From Flavobacteriales bacterium UBA2426 (lineage in GTDB: Bacteria; Bacteroidota; Bacteroidia; Flavobacteriales_F; PHOS-HE28): a DNA stretch of 6,354 nucleotides. The notes below the pieces were generated by a model, which was not told the DNA's origin, did not search any database, and was given only the letters and a program-made list of their open reading frames with translations. The stretch lies in assembly GCA_002342985.1 (NCBI GenBank), contig DDRC01000195.1, positions 466 to 6,819 on the forward strand, in the 5' to 3' direction. Every line of letters starts with the position of its first letter. The stretch's first letter is position 1. Positions 1 to 6,328 of this stretch are shown here, one piece after another. The position numbers and the translations under genes were made by a program.

Positions 1-447
1 GGCGGTGCCTTCAGCGGCAAGGACCCCAGCAAGGTGGACCGCAGCGCGGCCTACGCGGCGCGCCATGTGGCCAAGCACCTGGTGGCGGCCGGCGTGTGCG
101 ACGAATGCCTGGTGCAGGTGGCCTATGCCATCGGCGTGGCCAAGCCCGTGGGCTTCTACGTGAACACCTACGGCACCAGCAAGGTGAAGAAGACCGACGG
201 GCAGATCGCCGACGTGATCGGCGGCATGAAGGAGTTCGACATGCGCCCCTACTTCATCGAGCAGCGCTTCAAGCTCCGCACGCCCATCTACAGCGAGACG
301 GCCGCCTACGGCCACATGGGCCGCGAGTGCAAGGAGGTGACCAAGACCTTCAGGAACGCCGGCCAGGAAGCTACGGTGAAGGTGAAGCTCTTCCCTTGGG
401 AGGAGCTCAACGCCGTGGATGCTGTGAAGAAGGCCTTCAAGCTCTGA
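1..447 (+). CDS. metK: S-adenosylmethionine synthetase, C-terminal part (5' end outside window)
   Basis: MetK makes S-adenosylmethionine from ATP and methionine, releasing phosphate and pyrophosphate; it is a cytoplasmic enzyme, a tetramer in most bacteria. The frame is open from base 1 and ends in TGA at 445-447, giving 148 visible residues. The visible part opens with [18 protein letters not shown], the highly conserved signature of the family. By alignment from memory, its K7, K11 and D13 match the active-site residues Lys265, Lys269 and Asp271 of E. coli MetK. About 258 N-terminal residues are therefore missing to the left. The block [12 protein letters not shown] near the C-terminus is also typical. 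The end ([19 protein letters not shown]) resembles Bacteroidota MetK. A promoter of its own lies downstream, before rplU, so metK is probably a separate transcription unit. No frameshift or missing key residue is seen in the part shown. Confidence 0.97.
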   Translation, partial: GGAFSGKDPSKVDRSAAYAARHVAKHLVAAGVCDECLVQVAYAIGVAKPVGFYVNTYGTSKVKKTDGQIADVIGGMKEFDMRPYFIEQRFKLRTPIYSETAAYGHMGRECKEVTKTFRNAGQEATVKVKLFPWEELNAVDAVKKAFKL

Positions 448-449
448 GT

Positions 450-478
450 GCCCCAGCCGCTGTAGGCCCGTTTGGGGC
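450..478 (+). terminator. Weak hairpin after metK
   Basis: GCCCCA at 450-455 can pair with TGGGGC at 473-478, a 6-bp GC-rich stem with a 17-nt loop that could fold further (GCC 456-458 with GGC 465-467). It begins three bases after the metK stop. No T-run follows, so this is at best a weak intrinsic terminator; it may be chance in GC-rich DNA. Confidence 0.3.
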
Positions 479-518
479 TTGGGAATCAATCAAATGACGC
501 CTTGCGCACATCCACCTG

Positions 519-549
519 TTGGTGAGGATCGGAAATAGCGCTACTTTCG
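519..549 (+). promoter_or_regulatory. Bacteroidota-type promoter for rplU-rpmA
   Basis: TTGG at 519-522 and TACTTTCG at 542-549 are separated by 19 bp. This fits the phylum's sigma-A consensus (TTG near -33, TAnnTTTG near -7, about 19 bp apart), with one mismatch in the -7 box. The bases after the box (GCACCCC) are of the kind often seen at start sites of translation genes in this group; that is recollection, not a search. The -7 box ends 20 nt before the rplU ATG, so the leader would be only about 10-16 nt, too short for a structured leader RNA. A perfect 8-bp palindrome, TAGCGCTA (536-543), overlaps the start of the -7 box and may be incidental. Confidence 0.6.
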
Positions 550-569
550 CACCCCATTTTCGGAAGACC

Positions 570-1082
570 ATGTACGCCATTGTCGATATCGCCGGCCAGC
601 AATACAAGGTTGAGCAGGCCCAGAAGCTGAAGGTGCACCGCCTCGAAGCCGAGGAAGGCAAGCACGTGGAGCTGGATAAGGTGCTGCTCGTGAGCGACGG
701 CAAGACCGTGAGCGTGGGCACCCCCACGGTGGAGGGCGTCCGCATCGCCGCCAAGGTGCTGAGCCATGGCAAGGGCGACAAGGTTCTGGTATTCAAGAAG
801 AAGCGCCGCAAGGGCTACCAGAAGATGAACGGCCACCGCCAGTACCTCACGGAACTGTGGATCGAGGCCATCCTGGGCAAGGGCGAGAAGTTCGACGCCA
901 GCAAGAGCAGCGCTCCCGCTCCCAAGGCGGTGAAGGCCGCCGAGCCCAAGGCCAAGAAGAGCGCCGCCAAGGAGGCTGCCCCTGCCAAGAAGGCCGCCGC
1001 CAAGAAAGCCGCTCCGGCCAAGAAGGCCGCTGCCAAGAAAGCCGCCCCGAAGAAGGCCGCCAAGAAGGACGATTCGAAGTAA
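570..1082 (+). CDS. rplU: 50S ribosomal protein L21 (bL21) with long Lys/Ala/Pro-rich C-terminal tail
   Basis: bL21 binds 23S rRNA in the large subunit. The product is 170 residues. Residues 1-105 are a normal L21 domain: it opens [14 protein letters not shown] and carries [18 protein letters not shown] at about 74-91, the basic RNA-binding block of the family. Canonical L21 is about 103 residues, so residues 106-170 are an added tail rich in Lys, Ala and Pro, with two exact 11-residue repeats (137-147 and 148-158) and a shortened third. The tail resembles histone H1-like tails and is probably disordered. The ATG at 570 is chosen because family members start at MYAIVDI. The frame is open back to 519, but that extension would begin inside the predicted promoter. 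rpmA follows after 54 bp, very probably on the same mRNA. Confidence 0.96.
   Translation: MYAIVDIAGQQYKVEQAQKLKVHRLEAEEGKHVELDKVLLVSDGKTVSVGTPTVEGVRIAAKVLSHGKGDKVLVFKKKRRKGYQKMNGHRQYLTELWIEAILGKGEKFDASKSSAPAPKAVKAAEPKAKKSAAKEAAPAKKAAAKKAAPAKKAAAKKAAPKKAAKKDDSK
978..1067 (+). repeat. In-frame 33-bp tandem repeat encoding the bL21 tail
   Basis: Two 33-bp units, 978-1010 and 1011-1043, differ at only a few synonymous positions and encode the same 11 residues, [12 protein letters not shown] shortened third unit (1044-1067) encodes APKKAAKK. The unit length is a multiple of three, so copy-number change would lengthen or shorten the tail without shifting frame. The synonymous differences suggest the duplication is not very recent, or that the protein repeat is under selection. 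Confidence 0.85.
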
Positions 1083-1136
1083 GCAAGACCATAACGAGCC
1101 GCTGGGCCCGGCCCGGCACGTCAGACCCCCTCAGCC

Positions 1137-1403
1137 ATGGCACACAAGAAAGGTGAAGGCAGTACCCAGAACGGACGCGAGTCGCACTCGAAACGGCTCG
1201 GCATCAAGATCTTCGGCGGCAGCAAGGCCATCGCCGGCAATATCATCGTGCGCCAGCGCGGCACCAAGCACCACCCCGGCCGCAACGTGGGGATCGGCGT
1301 GGACCACACGCTCTTCGCCATGGCCGATGGCACGGTGAAGTTCGAGAAGAAGCGCGGCGAGCGCAGCGTGGTGAGCGTGGTGCCCGCCGAAAAGGCCGAG
1401 TAA
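1137..1403 (+). CDS. rpmA: 50S ribosomal protein L27 (bL27)
   Basis: bL27 sits near the peptidyl-transferase centre, where its flexible N-terminus approaches the P-site tRNA. The product is 88 residues, the usual length. The start [16 protein letters not shown] followed by [11 protein letters not shown] is the L27 signature, and [23 protein letters not shown] is present in the middle of the protein (split here as [10 protein letters not shown] and [11 protein letters not shown]). The mature N-terminus begins at AHKKG with no cleavable extension of the kind found in Firmicutes. There is no promoter-like sequence in the 54 bp after rplU, so it is read from the rplU promoter. A strong hairpin lies 17 bp after the stop. 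No Shine-Dalgarno sequence is visible before the ATG. Confidence 0.97.
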   Translation: MAHKKGEGSTQNGRESHSKRLGIKIFGGSKAIAGNIIVRQRGTKHHPGRNVGIGVDHTLFAMADGTVKFEKKRGERSVVSVVPAEKAE

Positions 1404-1420
1404 CCGGACCCTACCGATTG

Positions 1421-1454
1421 CGAAGCCCTTCCGCCCACCGGTGGAGGGGCTTCG
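1421..1454 (+). terminator. Strong hairpin ending the rplU-rpmA unit
   Basis: CGAAGCCCTTCC (1421-1432) pairs with GGAGGGGCTTCG (1443-1454): a 12-bp stem with one T-G wobble and a 10-nt loop. The inner bases also form the palindrome CCACCGGTGG (1435-1444), an alternative fold. It lies between the rpmA stop and the promoter-like element of serS. There is no T-tract after it, so it may act as a tractless terminator or an mRNA 3'-end stabiliser; being symmetrical, it would fold on either strand. Confidence 0.6.
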
Positions 1455-1481
1455 TGCTGAACGGCTGCGCCGCACGACCGA

Positions 1482-1489
1482 TACCTTTA
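1482..1489 (+). promoter_or_regulatory. Promoter -7 element for the serS operon
   Basis: TACCTTTA matches TAnnTTTG at all but the last base and ends 19 nt before the serS ATG, nearly the same spacing as at rplU. No good TTG lies at the expected distance; the nearest candidate is CTG at 1457-1459, 22 bp upstream. The call rests on the -7 box, its position just after a terminator-like hairpin, and its distance to the start codon. Confidence 0.42.
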
Positions 1490-1508
1490 CCGCGAACGAA
1501 GACACGAC

Positions 1509-2783
1509 ATGCTGGAGCTGAACTTCCTGAGGGACCGCCATGAAGAGGCCATTGCCCGCCTGAGCAAGCGCAACATCGATGCACAGGGCATGGTGGGCAA
1601 GGCGCGAAGCCTGGACGATGAGCGGCGTGCCACCCAAACCGAGCTGGATGGGAGGCAGGCGGAGCTGAATGCCATCAGCCGAAGCGTCGGGGAACTGATG
1701 AAGAGCGGCCGCAAGGATGAGGCCGAGGCCGCCAAGGCCCGGAGCACCGACCTGAAGAGCGGCATCCAAGCGCTGAAGGACCGCCTCGAGGCCGCGGAGA
1801 AAGCCTTGCAGGAGCACCTGGTCACCCTGCCCAATGCACCGCACCCGAAGGTGCCGGCCGGTCGGACGCCGGAGGACAATGCGGTGGTGATGCAGGAGGG
1901 CGCCATCCCCACGCTGGGCCCCGATGCCAAGCCCCATTGGGAACTGGGCGAGGAATACGGCTTCCTGCACATGGACCTGGGCGTTAAGCTCACCGGCGCC
2001 GGCTTCCCTGTGTACAGCGGCCAGGGCGCACGCCTGCAGCGCGCGCTCATCGCCTTCTTCCTGGACGAAGCCACCAAGGCCGGCTACCGCGAGATCATCC
2101 CCCCGCACCTGGTGAACGCCGAAAGCGCCTTCGCCACCGGCCAGCTGCCCGACAAAGAGGGGCAGATGTACCATGCCACCGTGGATGACCTGTACCTGAT
2201 CCCCACGGCCGAGGTGCCCATCACCAACCTCTACCGCGACGAGATCGTGGACGCGGACAAGCTGCCTGTGAAGCTGGTGGGCTACACCCCCTGCTTCCGC
2301 CGCGAGGCCGGCAGCTACGGCGCCCATGTGCGCGGCCTCAACCGCGTGCACCAGTTCGACAAGGTGGAGATCGTGCGCGTGGAGAAGCCCGAGGACAGCT
2401 ACGCCGCCCTGGAGGAGATGGTGGAGCATGTGAAGGGCCTGCTGCGCGCCCTGGAGCTGCCGTACCGCCAGCTGCTGCTCTGCGGCGGCGACATGGGCTT
2501 CGCCAGCGCCATGACCTACGACATGGAGGTGTACAGCGCCGCCCAGCAGCGCTGGCTGGAAGTGAGCAGCATCAGCAACTTCGAGACCTTCCAGAGCAAC
2601 CGCCTGAAGCTCCGCTACCGCGGCGAGGACAAGAAGCCCCGCCTGGCCCACACGCTGAACGGCAGCGCGCTCGCCCTGGCACGGATCGTGGCGGCCCTGC
2701 TGGAGAACAACCAGACGCCCGAGGGCATCCGCATCCCCAAGGCGCTGCAGCCCTACACCGGCTTCGCGCTCATCACGAAATGA
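1509..2783 (+). CDS. serS: Seryl-tRNA synthetase
   Basis: SerRS charges tRNA-Ser (and tRNA-Sec where present) with serine using ATP; it is a cytoplasmic class II homodimer. The product is 424 residues, normal for bacterial SerRS. Residues 1 to about 105 form the N-terminal helical arm (charged, Leu/Ala-spaced, coiled-coil-like) that grips the long variable arm of tRNA-Ser. The catalytic domain follows: motif 1 region around PPHLVNAESAFATGQLP (198-214), the serine-binding TAEVP (233-237), motif 2 beginning CFRREAGSYG (262-271) and continuing to HQFDKVE (281-287), and motif 3 around LNGSALALAR (383-392). All key blocks are intact. The start MLELNFLRDRHEEAI matches the family. Its TGA overlaps the ATG of the next gene (ATGA at 2780-2783), so it heads a coupled string ending in rsmA. 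Confidence 0.98.
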   Translation: MLELNFLRDRHEEAIARLSKRNIDAQGMVGKARSLDDERRATQTELDGRQAELNAISRSVGELMKSGRKDEAEAAKARSTDLKSGIQALKDRLEAAEKALQEHLVTLPNAPHPKVPAGRTPEDNAVVMQEGAIPTLGPDAKPHWELGEEYGFLHMDLGVKLTGAGFPVYSGQGARLQRALIAFFLDEATKAGYREIIPPHLVNAESAFATGQLPDKEGQMYHATVDDLYLIPTAEVPITNLYRDEIVDADKLPVKLVGYTPCFRREAGSYGAHVRGLNRVHQFDKVEIVRVEKPEDSYAALEEMVEHVKGLLRALELPYRQLLLCGGDMGFASAMTYDMEVYSAAQQRWLEVSSISNFETFQSNRLKLRYRGEDKKPRLAHTLNGSALALARIVAALLENNQTPEGIRIPKALQPYTGFALITK

Positions 2784-3328
2784 CCCAAGGGATACGCTCG
2801 GCCTGCAGTGCTGCGTTCGCCACGAGCGCCCTGCTCATGGCCTGCTCTCCCGATCCAGACCCCGCGCAGCTCACCGCCGTGGATCAGCTCATCACCGCCA
2901 CCGACGGCGCCCTGCTCACCCTGAACGAGCTGGACCGCAACCGCTACCTCCGCGCCGATTCGCTCTTCGCGCTCAGCGAGGAGCGCTTCCGCGCAAGGCT
3001 CGCAGACACGCTGGCGCCCGATGCGGCACAGGCCCTGGGCAGCCAGTGGATCGCCCTGCGCCGCGCAGCCGACATGGGCAAGGGCCACGAACGCATCCTC
3101 GCCGAGCTCTCGGCCGCCGCTGAGCGGCTGCGGCTGCTCCGCACCGACCTGGCCGCTGGCGCCATCGGCCCCGAGGAGGGGCGAGCGCTCATCGCCGCCG
3201 AGCAGCGCCGCCATGCGGAGACCATCGCCGCCGTGCATGCGGTGATGGACAATTACCGGCTGCTGCAGCACGCGTGGGACCGCCGCGACACGGTGGAGGC
3301 ACTGCTGGCCAACGCACCGCTGCCATGA
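2780..3328 (+). CDS. Predicted lipoprotein of unknown function, helical
   Basis: I do not recognise this 182-residue protein. It starts with a type II signal peptide: a single basic residue (R6), a hydrophobic stretch at about 8-21, and the lipobox L19-M20-A21-C22, so C22 would be acylated. The residue after it is Ser, and the mature start is Pro/Asp-rich (CSPDPDP), which argues for the outer membrane; acidic residues right after the cysteine are also reported in surface-exposure signals of some Bacteroidota, but the match here is loose. The rest is rich in Ala, Leu, Arg and Glu, probably almost all alpha-helical, with coiled-coil-like spacing at about 100-160. There are no other cysteines in the mature part and no recognisable catalytic motif. 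It overlaps serS by ATGA and the next gene likewise, so translation is probably coupled to both. Confidence 0.85.
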   Translation: MTQGIRSACSAAFATSALLMACSPDPDPAQLTAVDQLITATDGALLTLNELDRNRYLRADSLFALSEERFRARLADTLAPDAAQALGSQWIALRRAADMGKGHERILAELSAAAERLRLLRTDLAAGAIGPEEGRALIAAEQRRHAETIAAVHAVMDNYRLLQHAWDRRDTVEALLANAPLP

Positions 3329-5175
3329 GAAGGCTCGCGCTCCTCCTGCCCTTGATTCTTTGGGCCCTGGGCTCCGTGGCCCAGCCCGGAACCGATGAGC
3401 AGCTGGCTGCGCAGTACTTCCAGCAGGGCGACTTCGCAAAGGCCGTGCTCTACTACGAACGGCTCTACCGCCAGCAGCCCACGGATTACTACTACGAGCA
3501 GCTGCTGAAGAGCCACCTCGGCGCCAACGACACGGATAGCGCGCAGAAGCTGGTGAAGGAGCGCATGCGCCGCAACGGCGATGATCCGCGCTATCCCATC
3601 GACCTGGGCCGCGTGCTGGAGCTGGGCGGCGATGCCGAGCGTGCGCAGAAGGAGTATGACCGCGCCCTGAAGATGCTGCGCGGCGACCAGGCCGGCGTGC
3701 GCTCGGTGGCCAATGCCTTCATCGGCTACAACAAGCTCGACCTGGCGCTCCAGGCCTACGAGCGCGGCCAGCGGCTCGCGCAGGACGGCATGAGCTACCA
3801 TTTCGAGATCGCCAACCTGCACGGCATGAAGGGCGACACCCCGCGGATGGTATCGGCCTACATGGACCTGCTCACCGCCAACGAGGCCTATGTGCAGGCG
3901 GTGCAGAACGCCCTCTCGCGCCACCTGGACTTCGACCAGGCCGATGCCCGCACGGAGGTGCTGCGCACCGAGCTGCTGCGCCGCATCCAGCGCGACCCCT
4001 CGCGCACCATCTTCCAGGAGCTGCTCATCTGGATGCTCGTCCAGCAGAAGGACCTGGAAGCGGCATTCGTGCAGAGCAAGGCGCTGGACAAGCGCTTGGA
4101 CGAGGGCGGCGCGCGGCTCATGGACCTTGCGCGCATCGCGCTGGCGAACAAGGAGCACGGCATAGCCTTCCGCTGCTACGACTACGTGATCGCCCTGGGG
4201 CGCAACGATGCCAACTATTTCACGGCCCGCACCGGCGCCGTGAGCGCACGCTATGCCCAGCTCACCGAACAGCCCGAGCCCGCTGCGGAGGCCCTCGAGG
4301 ACCTGGACCGCCGCATGGCCTCCACCATCGAGGAGATGGGGCTGAACAAAGGCACCCTGCCGCTCCTGCGCGAGCGTGCGCACCTGAAGGCCTACTACAT
4401 GGAGCGCCCGCAGGAGGGCATGGCCCTGCTGGAGGAGGCGCTGGCGCTGCCGGGCCTCGACGCCAAGACCAAGGGCGAGGTGAAGCTCGAGCTCGGCGAC
4501 ATCCACCTCATCAGCGGCGACATCTGGGAGGCCTCGCTCCTCTACAGCCAGGTGGACCTCGACTTCAAGCACGACCTGCTCGGGCACGAGGCGCGCCTGC
4601 GCAACGCCAAGGTCTCCTTCTACACGGGCGACTTCCTGTGGGCGCAGGCCCAACTGGGGGTGCTCAAGGCCAGCACCAGCAAGCTCATCGCCAACGATGC
4701 CATGGAGCTGAGCCTGCGCATCACCGACAACCTGGGCGTGGACAGCAATGCCGTGCCCCTCTCCTTCTTCGCCCGTGCCGAACTGCTTCGCGTGCAGCAC
4801 CTCTATGACCGTGCGCTGCTCACGCTCGATTCGCTGGACCGGGAGTTCCCCCAGCACAGCCTGGGCGACGATGCCCTCTACGAGCGCTACCGGATAGCCA
4901 TGGCGCGCCACCGCTATGCCGAGGCGGCGCAGCACCTGGAGAAGGTGATCGAGCTCTACCCCATCGATATCCTCGTGGACAACGCCCTCCTCGACCTGGG
5001 CCGCCTCTACGAGGAGCGCCTGCAGGACCCGGAGAAAGCCAAGGCGCGCTACGAGAAGCTGCTCTTCGAGCATACCGGCAGCATCTTCGTGCCGGAGGCG
5101 CGCGCCCGGTACCGCAAGCTCCGCGGCGATGCACCCGACAGCCTGCCCGAGCAGAAACCGCCCCCGCAGCCATGA
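3325..5175 (+). CDS. Secreted tetratricopeptide-repeat protein
   Basis: A 616-residue protein with a type I signal peptide: R2-R3, a hydrophobic core (4-16), and a likely cut after S17-V18-A19, leaving Q20, a common pattern in Bacteroidota. The mature part is helical with degenerate TPRs. The clearest are at about 24-57 (AAQYFQQGDFAKAVLYYERL), 91-120 (LGRVLELGGDAERAQKEYDRAL), 390-415, 425-450, and a C-terminal set at about 516-598 (YAEAAQHLEKVIELYP, then EKAKARYEKLLFEHTGS) that resembles the TPRs of YbgF/BamD-like envelope proteins. TPRs bind other proteins, so a periplasmic or outer-membrane scaffold is likely; the partner is unknown. The ATG at 3325 is chosen because it puts the signal peptide at the N-terminus and overlaps the previous stop; the frame is open back to 3274 but that would bury the signal. 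A TPR protein at this place beside DUF4286 and rsmA recurs in Bacteroidota. Confidence 0.9.
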   Translation: MRRLALLLPLILWALGSVAQPGTDEQLAAQYFQQGDFAKAVLYYERLYRQQPTDYYYEQLLKSHLGANDTDSAQKLVKERMRRNGDDPRYPIDLGRVLELGGDAERAQKEYDRALKMLRGDQAGVRSVANAFIGYNKLDLALQAYERGQRLAQDGMSYHFEIANLHGMKGDTPRMVSAYMDLLTANEAYVQAVQNALSRHLDFDQADARTEVLRTELLRRIQRDPSRTIFQELLIWMLVQQKDLEAAFVQSKALDKRLDEGGARLMDLARIALANKEHGIAFRCYDYVIALGRNDANYFTARTGAVSARYAQLTEQPEPAAEALEDLDRRMASTIEEMGLNKGTLPLLRERAHLKAYYMERPQEGMALLEEALALPGLDAKTKGEVKLELGDIHLISGDIWEASLLYSQVDLDFKHDLLGHEARLRNAKVSFYTGDFLWAQAQLGVLKASTSKLIANDAMELSLRITDNLGVDSNAVPLSFFARAELLRVQHLYDRALLTLDSLDREFPQHSLGDDALYERYRIAMARHRYAEAAQHLEKVIELYPIDILVDNALLDLGRLYEERLQDPEKAKARYEKLLFEHTGSIFVPEARARYRKLRGDAPDSLPEQKPPPQP

Positions 5176-5477
5176 TCGTCTACAACGTCACCGTGAGCAT
5201 CGACCACGACGCGCATGATGCCTGGCTGGCGTGGATGCGCGAGGAGCACATCCCCCGCGTGATGGCCACCGGCCTCTTCCTCGACGGCCGCATGTTCAAG
5301 GTGCTCGCCGACGACGAGGGAGGGGTCACCTATGCCGTCCAGTACACCGCCGCCGACATGGCCGCCTACGAGCGGTACCGCGATGAGCATGCCCCGCGCC
5401 TGCAGGGCGAGGCACACGCGGCGTTCGGCGGTCGATTCCACGCCTTCCGCACCCTGCTTGAGTCCGTGGACCGGTGA
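5172..5477 (+). CDS. DUF4286 family protein
   Basis: A small soluble protein of 101 residues with no signal peptide. The pattern MIVYNVTVSID, then WLAWMREEHIPRVMATGLF, then GGVTYAVQYTA, then APRLQGEAHAAFGGRFHAFRTLL is the DUF4286 family as I know it, at full length. The family's function is not established. Alternating beta strands and helices suggest a ferredoxin-like, dimeric alpha/beta-barrel fold as in small dimeric enzymes or ligand-binding proteins; that is inference. His-Ile-Pro near residue 26 and the Tyr/Gln of VQYT are the residues I would expect to be conserved. It overlaps the TPR gene by ATGA (5172-5175), and its TGA shares one base with the rsmA ATG, which suggests co-expression with rsmA. 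Confidence 0.92.
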   Translation: MIVYNVTVSIDHDAHDAWLAWMREEHIPRVMATGLFLDGRMFKVLADDEGGVTYAVQYTAADMAAYERYRDEHAPRLQGEAHAAFGGRFHAFRTLLESVDR

Positions 5478-6247
5478 TGCACGCGGTAACCCCGAAGAAG
5501 CATCTCGGCCAGCATTTCCTCAAGGAGGACGGCATCGCGCAGCGCATTGCCGATGGCCTAACCGGTCACGGCGGCTACACCACCGTGATCGAGGTGGGGC
5601 CCGGCACCGGTGCGCTCACCAAGCACTTGCTCGCGCGCAAGGCCTTCACCACCACCTGCTTCGAGGTCGACCGTGAATCGGTGCACTACCTGCGCGCGCA
5701 ATACCCCGGCATCGACGTGCGCGAGGAGGACTTCCTCCGCATGGATCCGGACGGCGTGACCGAAGGCCGATTCGCTGTGGCGGGCAATTTCCCCTACAAC
5801 ATCAGCACGCAGATCGTCTTCAAGGTGCTGGAGCACCGCGACCGGTGCACCGAGCTTGTGGGCATGTTCCAGAAAGAGGTGGCCGACCGCATCCGCGCGC
5901 CCCACGGCAGCAAGACCTACGGCATCACCAGCGTGCTGGCCCAGGCCTATTATGATGTGGAGCTGCTCTTCCATGTGGAGCCCGGCAGCTTCATACCGCC
6001 GCCCAAGGTGCGCAGCAGCGTGATCCGCATGAAGCGCAACAGGGTGGAGCGGCTGCCTTGCGATGAAGCGCTCTTCTTCCGGGTGGTGAAGACCGCCTTC
6101 AACCAGCGGCGCAAGACCCTGCGCAATGCGCTGAAGCCGCTGCCGGAGCTGACCGGCGCCCCGCCGGCTGAATATGCGGGCAGGCGCGCCGAGCAATTGA
6201 GCGTGGCGGACTTCATCGCGCTGACGCGGGCCATTGAGCAGGCTTGA
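5477..6247 (+). CDS. rsmA: 16S rRNA (adenine(1518)-N(6)/adenine(1519)-N(6))-dimethyltransferase
   Basis: RsmA (KsgA) uses four S-adenosylmethionine molecules to dimethylate the two adjacent adenines near the 3' end of 16S rRNA, a late step in 30S assembly; loss gives kasugamycin resistance. The product is 256 residues, slightly shorter than E. coli KsgA (273). Visible features are the N-terminal KKHLGQHFL (7-15), SAM-binding motif I VIEVGPGTGALT (37-48), the acidic E63 after strand 2 (CFEVD) expected to hold the ribose, EEDFL (83-87), and catalytic motif NFPYNIS (104-110), where E. coli has NLPYNIS. The C-terminal part has FIPPPKVRSSVI and FNQRRKTLRN, typical of the family. ATG 5477 is preferred over the in-frame GTG at 5474: it forms a TGATG overlap with DUF4286 and gives the usual short N-terminus. 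No Shine-Dalgarno is seen, so translation is likely coupled. It is the last gene of the serS string. Confidence 0.97.
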   Translation: MHAVTPKKHLGQHFLKEDGIAQRIADGLTGHGGYTTVIEVGPGTGALTKHLLARKAFTTTCFEVDRESVHYLRAQYPGIDVREEDFLRMDPDGVTEGRFAVAGNFPYNISTQIVFKVLEHRDRCTELVGMFQKEVADRIRAPHGSKTYGITSVLAQAYYDVELLFHVEPGSFIPPPKVRSSVIRMKRNRVERLPCDEALFFRVVKTAFNQRRKTLRNALKPLPELTGAPPAEYAGRRAEQLSVADFIALTRAIEQA

Positions 6248-6277
6248 CCCGCCATCGCCTCGACTTTTCAACAGCCT

Positions 6278-6308
6278 TTGGATGCGTTGCGCAAGCGCAT
6301 TAGCTTCA
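6278..6308 (+). promoter_or_regulatory. Promoter-like element for the gene to the right
   Basis: TTGG (6278-6281) and TAGCTTCA (6301-6308) are 19 bp apart, the same geometry as the rplU promoter. The -7 box matches TAnnTTTG at four of six fixed positions. It ends 20 nt before an ATG at 6329. The spacer holds the perfect palindrome TTGCGCAA (6287-6294), within a larger possible hairpin: ATGCGTT (6282-6288) with AGCGCAT (6294-6300), one wobble. This could be an operator or chance. Confidence 0.42.
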
Positions 6309-6328
6309 CCTATCCAATTCCTGTAACC

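Noticed and set aside
519..569. Upstream extension of rplU by 17 residues
   Set aside because: It would start within the -33 box of the predicted promoter and add residues not found in L21, which starts at MYAIVDI.
448..569. Structured leader RNA or riboswitch before rplU
   Set aside because: The promoter-like element leaves a leader of only about 10-16 nt, and I see no leader structure that I recognise in the rest of the gap.
1083..1136. GC-rich stretch between rplU and rpmA as a terminator or promoter
   Set aside because: Repeated GGGCCCGG-type bases can pair in several short ways, but none forms a convincing stem, and no TAnnTTTG box is present.
1131..2651. A 506-codon open frame on the minus strand across rpmA and serS
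   Set aside because: It lies antisense to two certain genes. Its composition (runs of Ala, Leu, Val, His, Gln, Gly) is what GC-rich third positions give in the opposite strand, and I see no family motif in it.
3274..3324. Upstream extension of the TPR protein by 17 residues
   Set aside because: It would bury the signal peptide and lengthen the overlap with the lipoprotein gene; the ATG at 3325 fits the ATGA pattern of the neighbouring junctions.
3253..5073. A 606-codon open frame on the minus strand across the TPR gene
   Set aside because: Same explanation: a mirror of the GC-rich TPR gene, rich in Leu, Val, His and Gln, with no recognisable domain. The + strand frame has a signal peptide, repeats and overlapping start/stop codons on both sides.
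5474..5476. GTG start for rsmA one codon before the ATG
   Set aside because: Possible, but the ATG at 5477 gives the TGATG overlap and the usual N-terminus; the difference is one residue.
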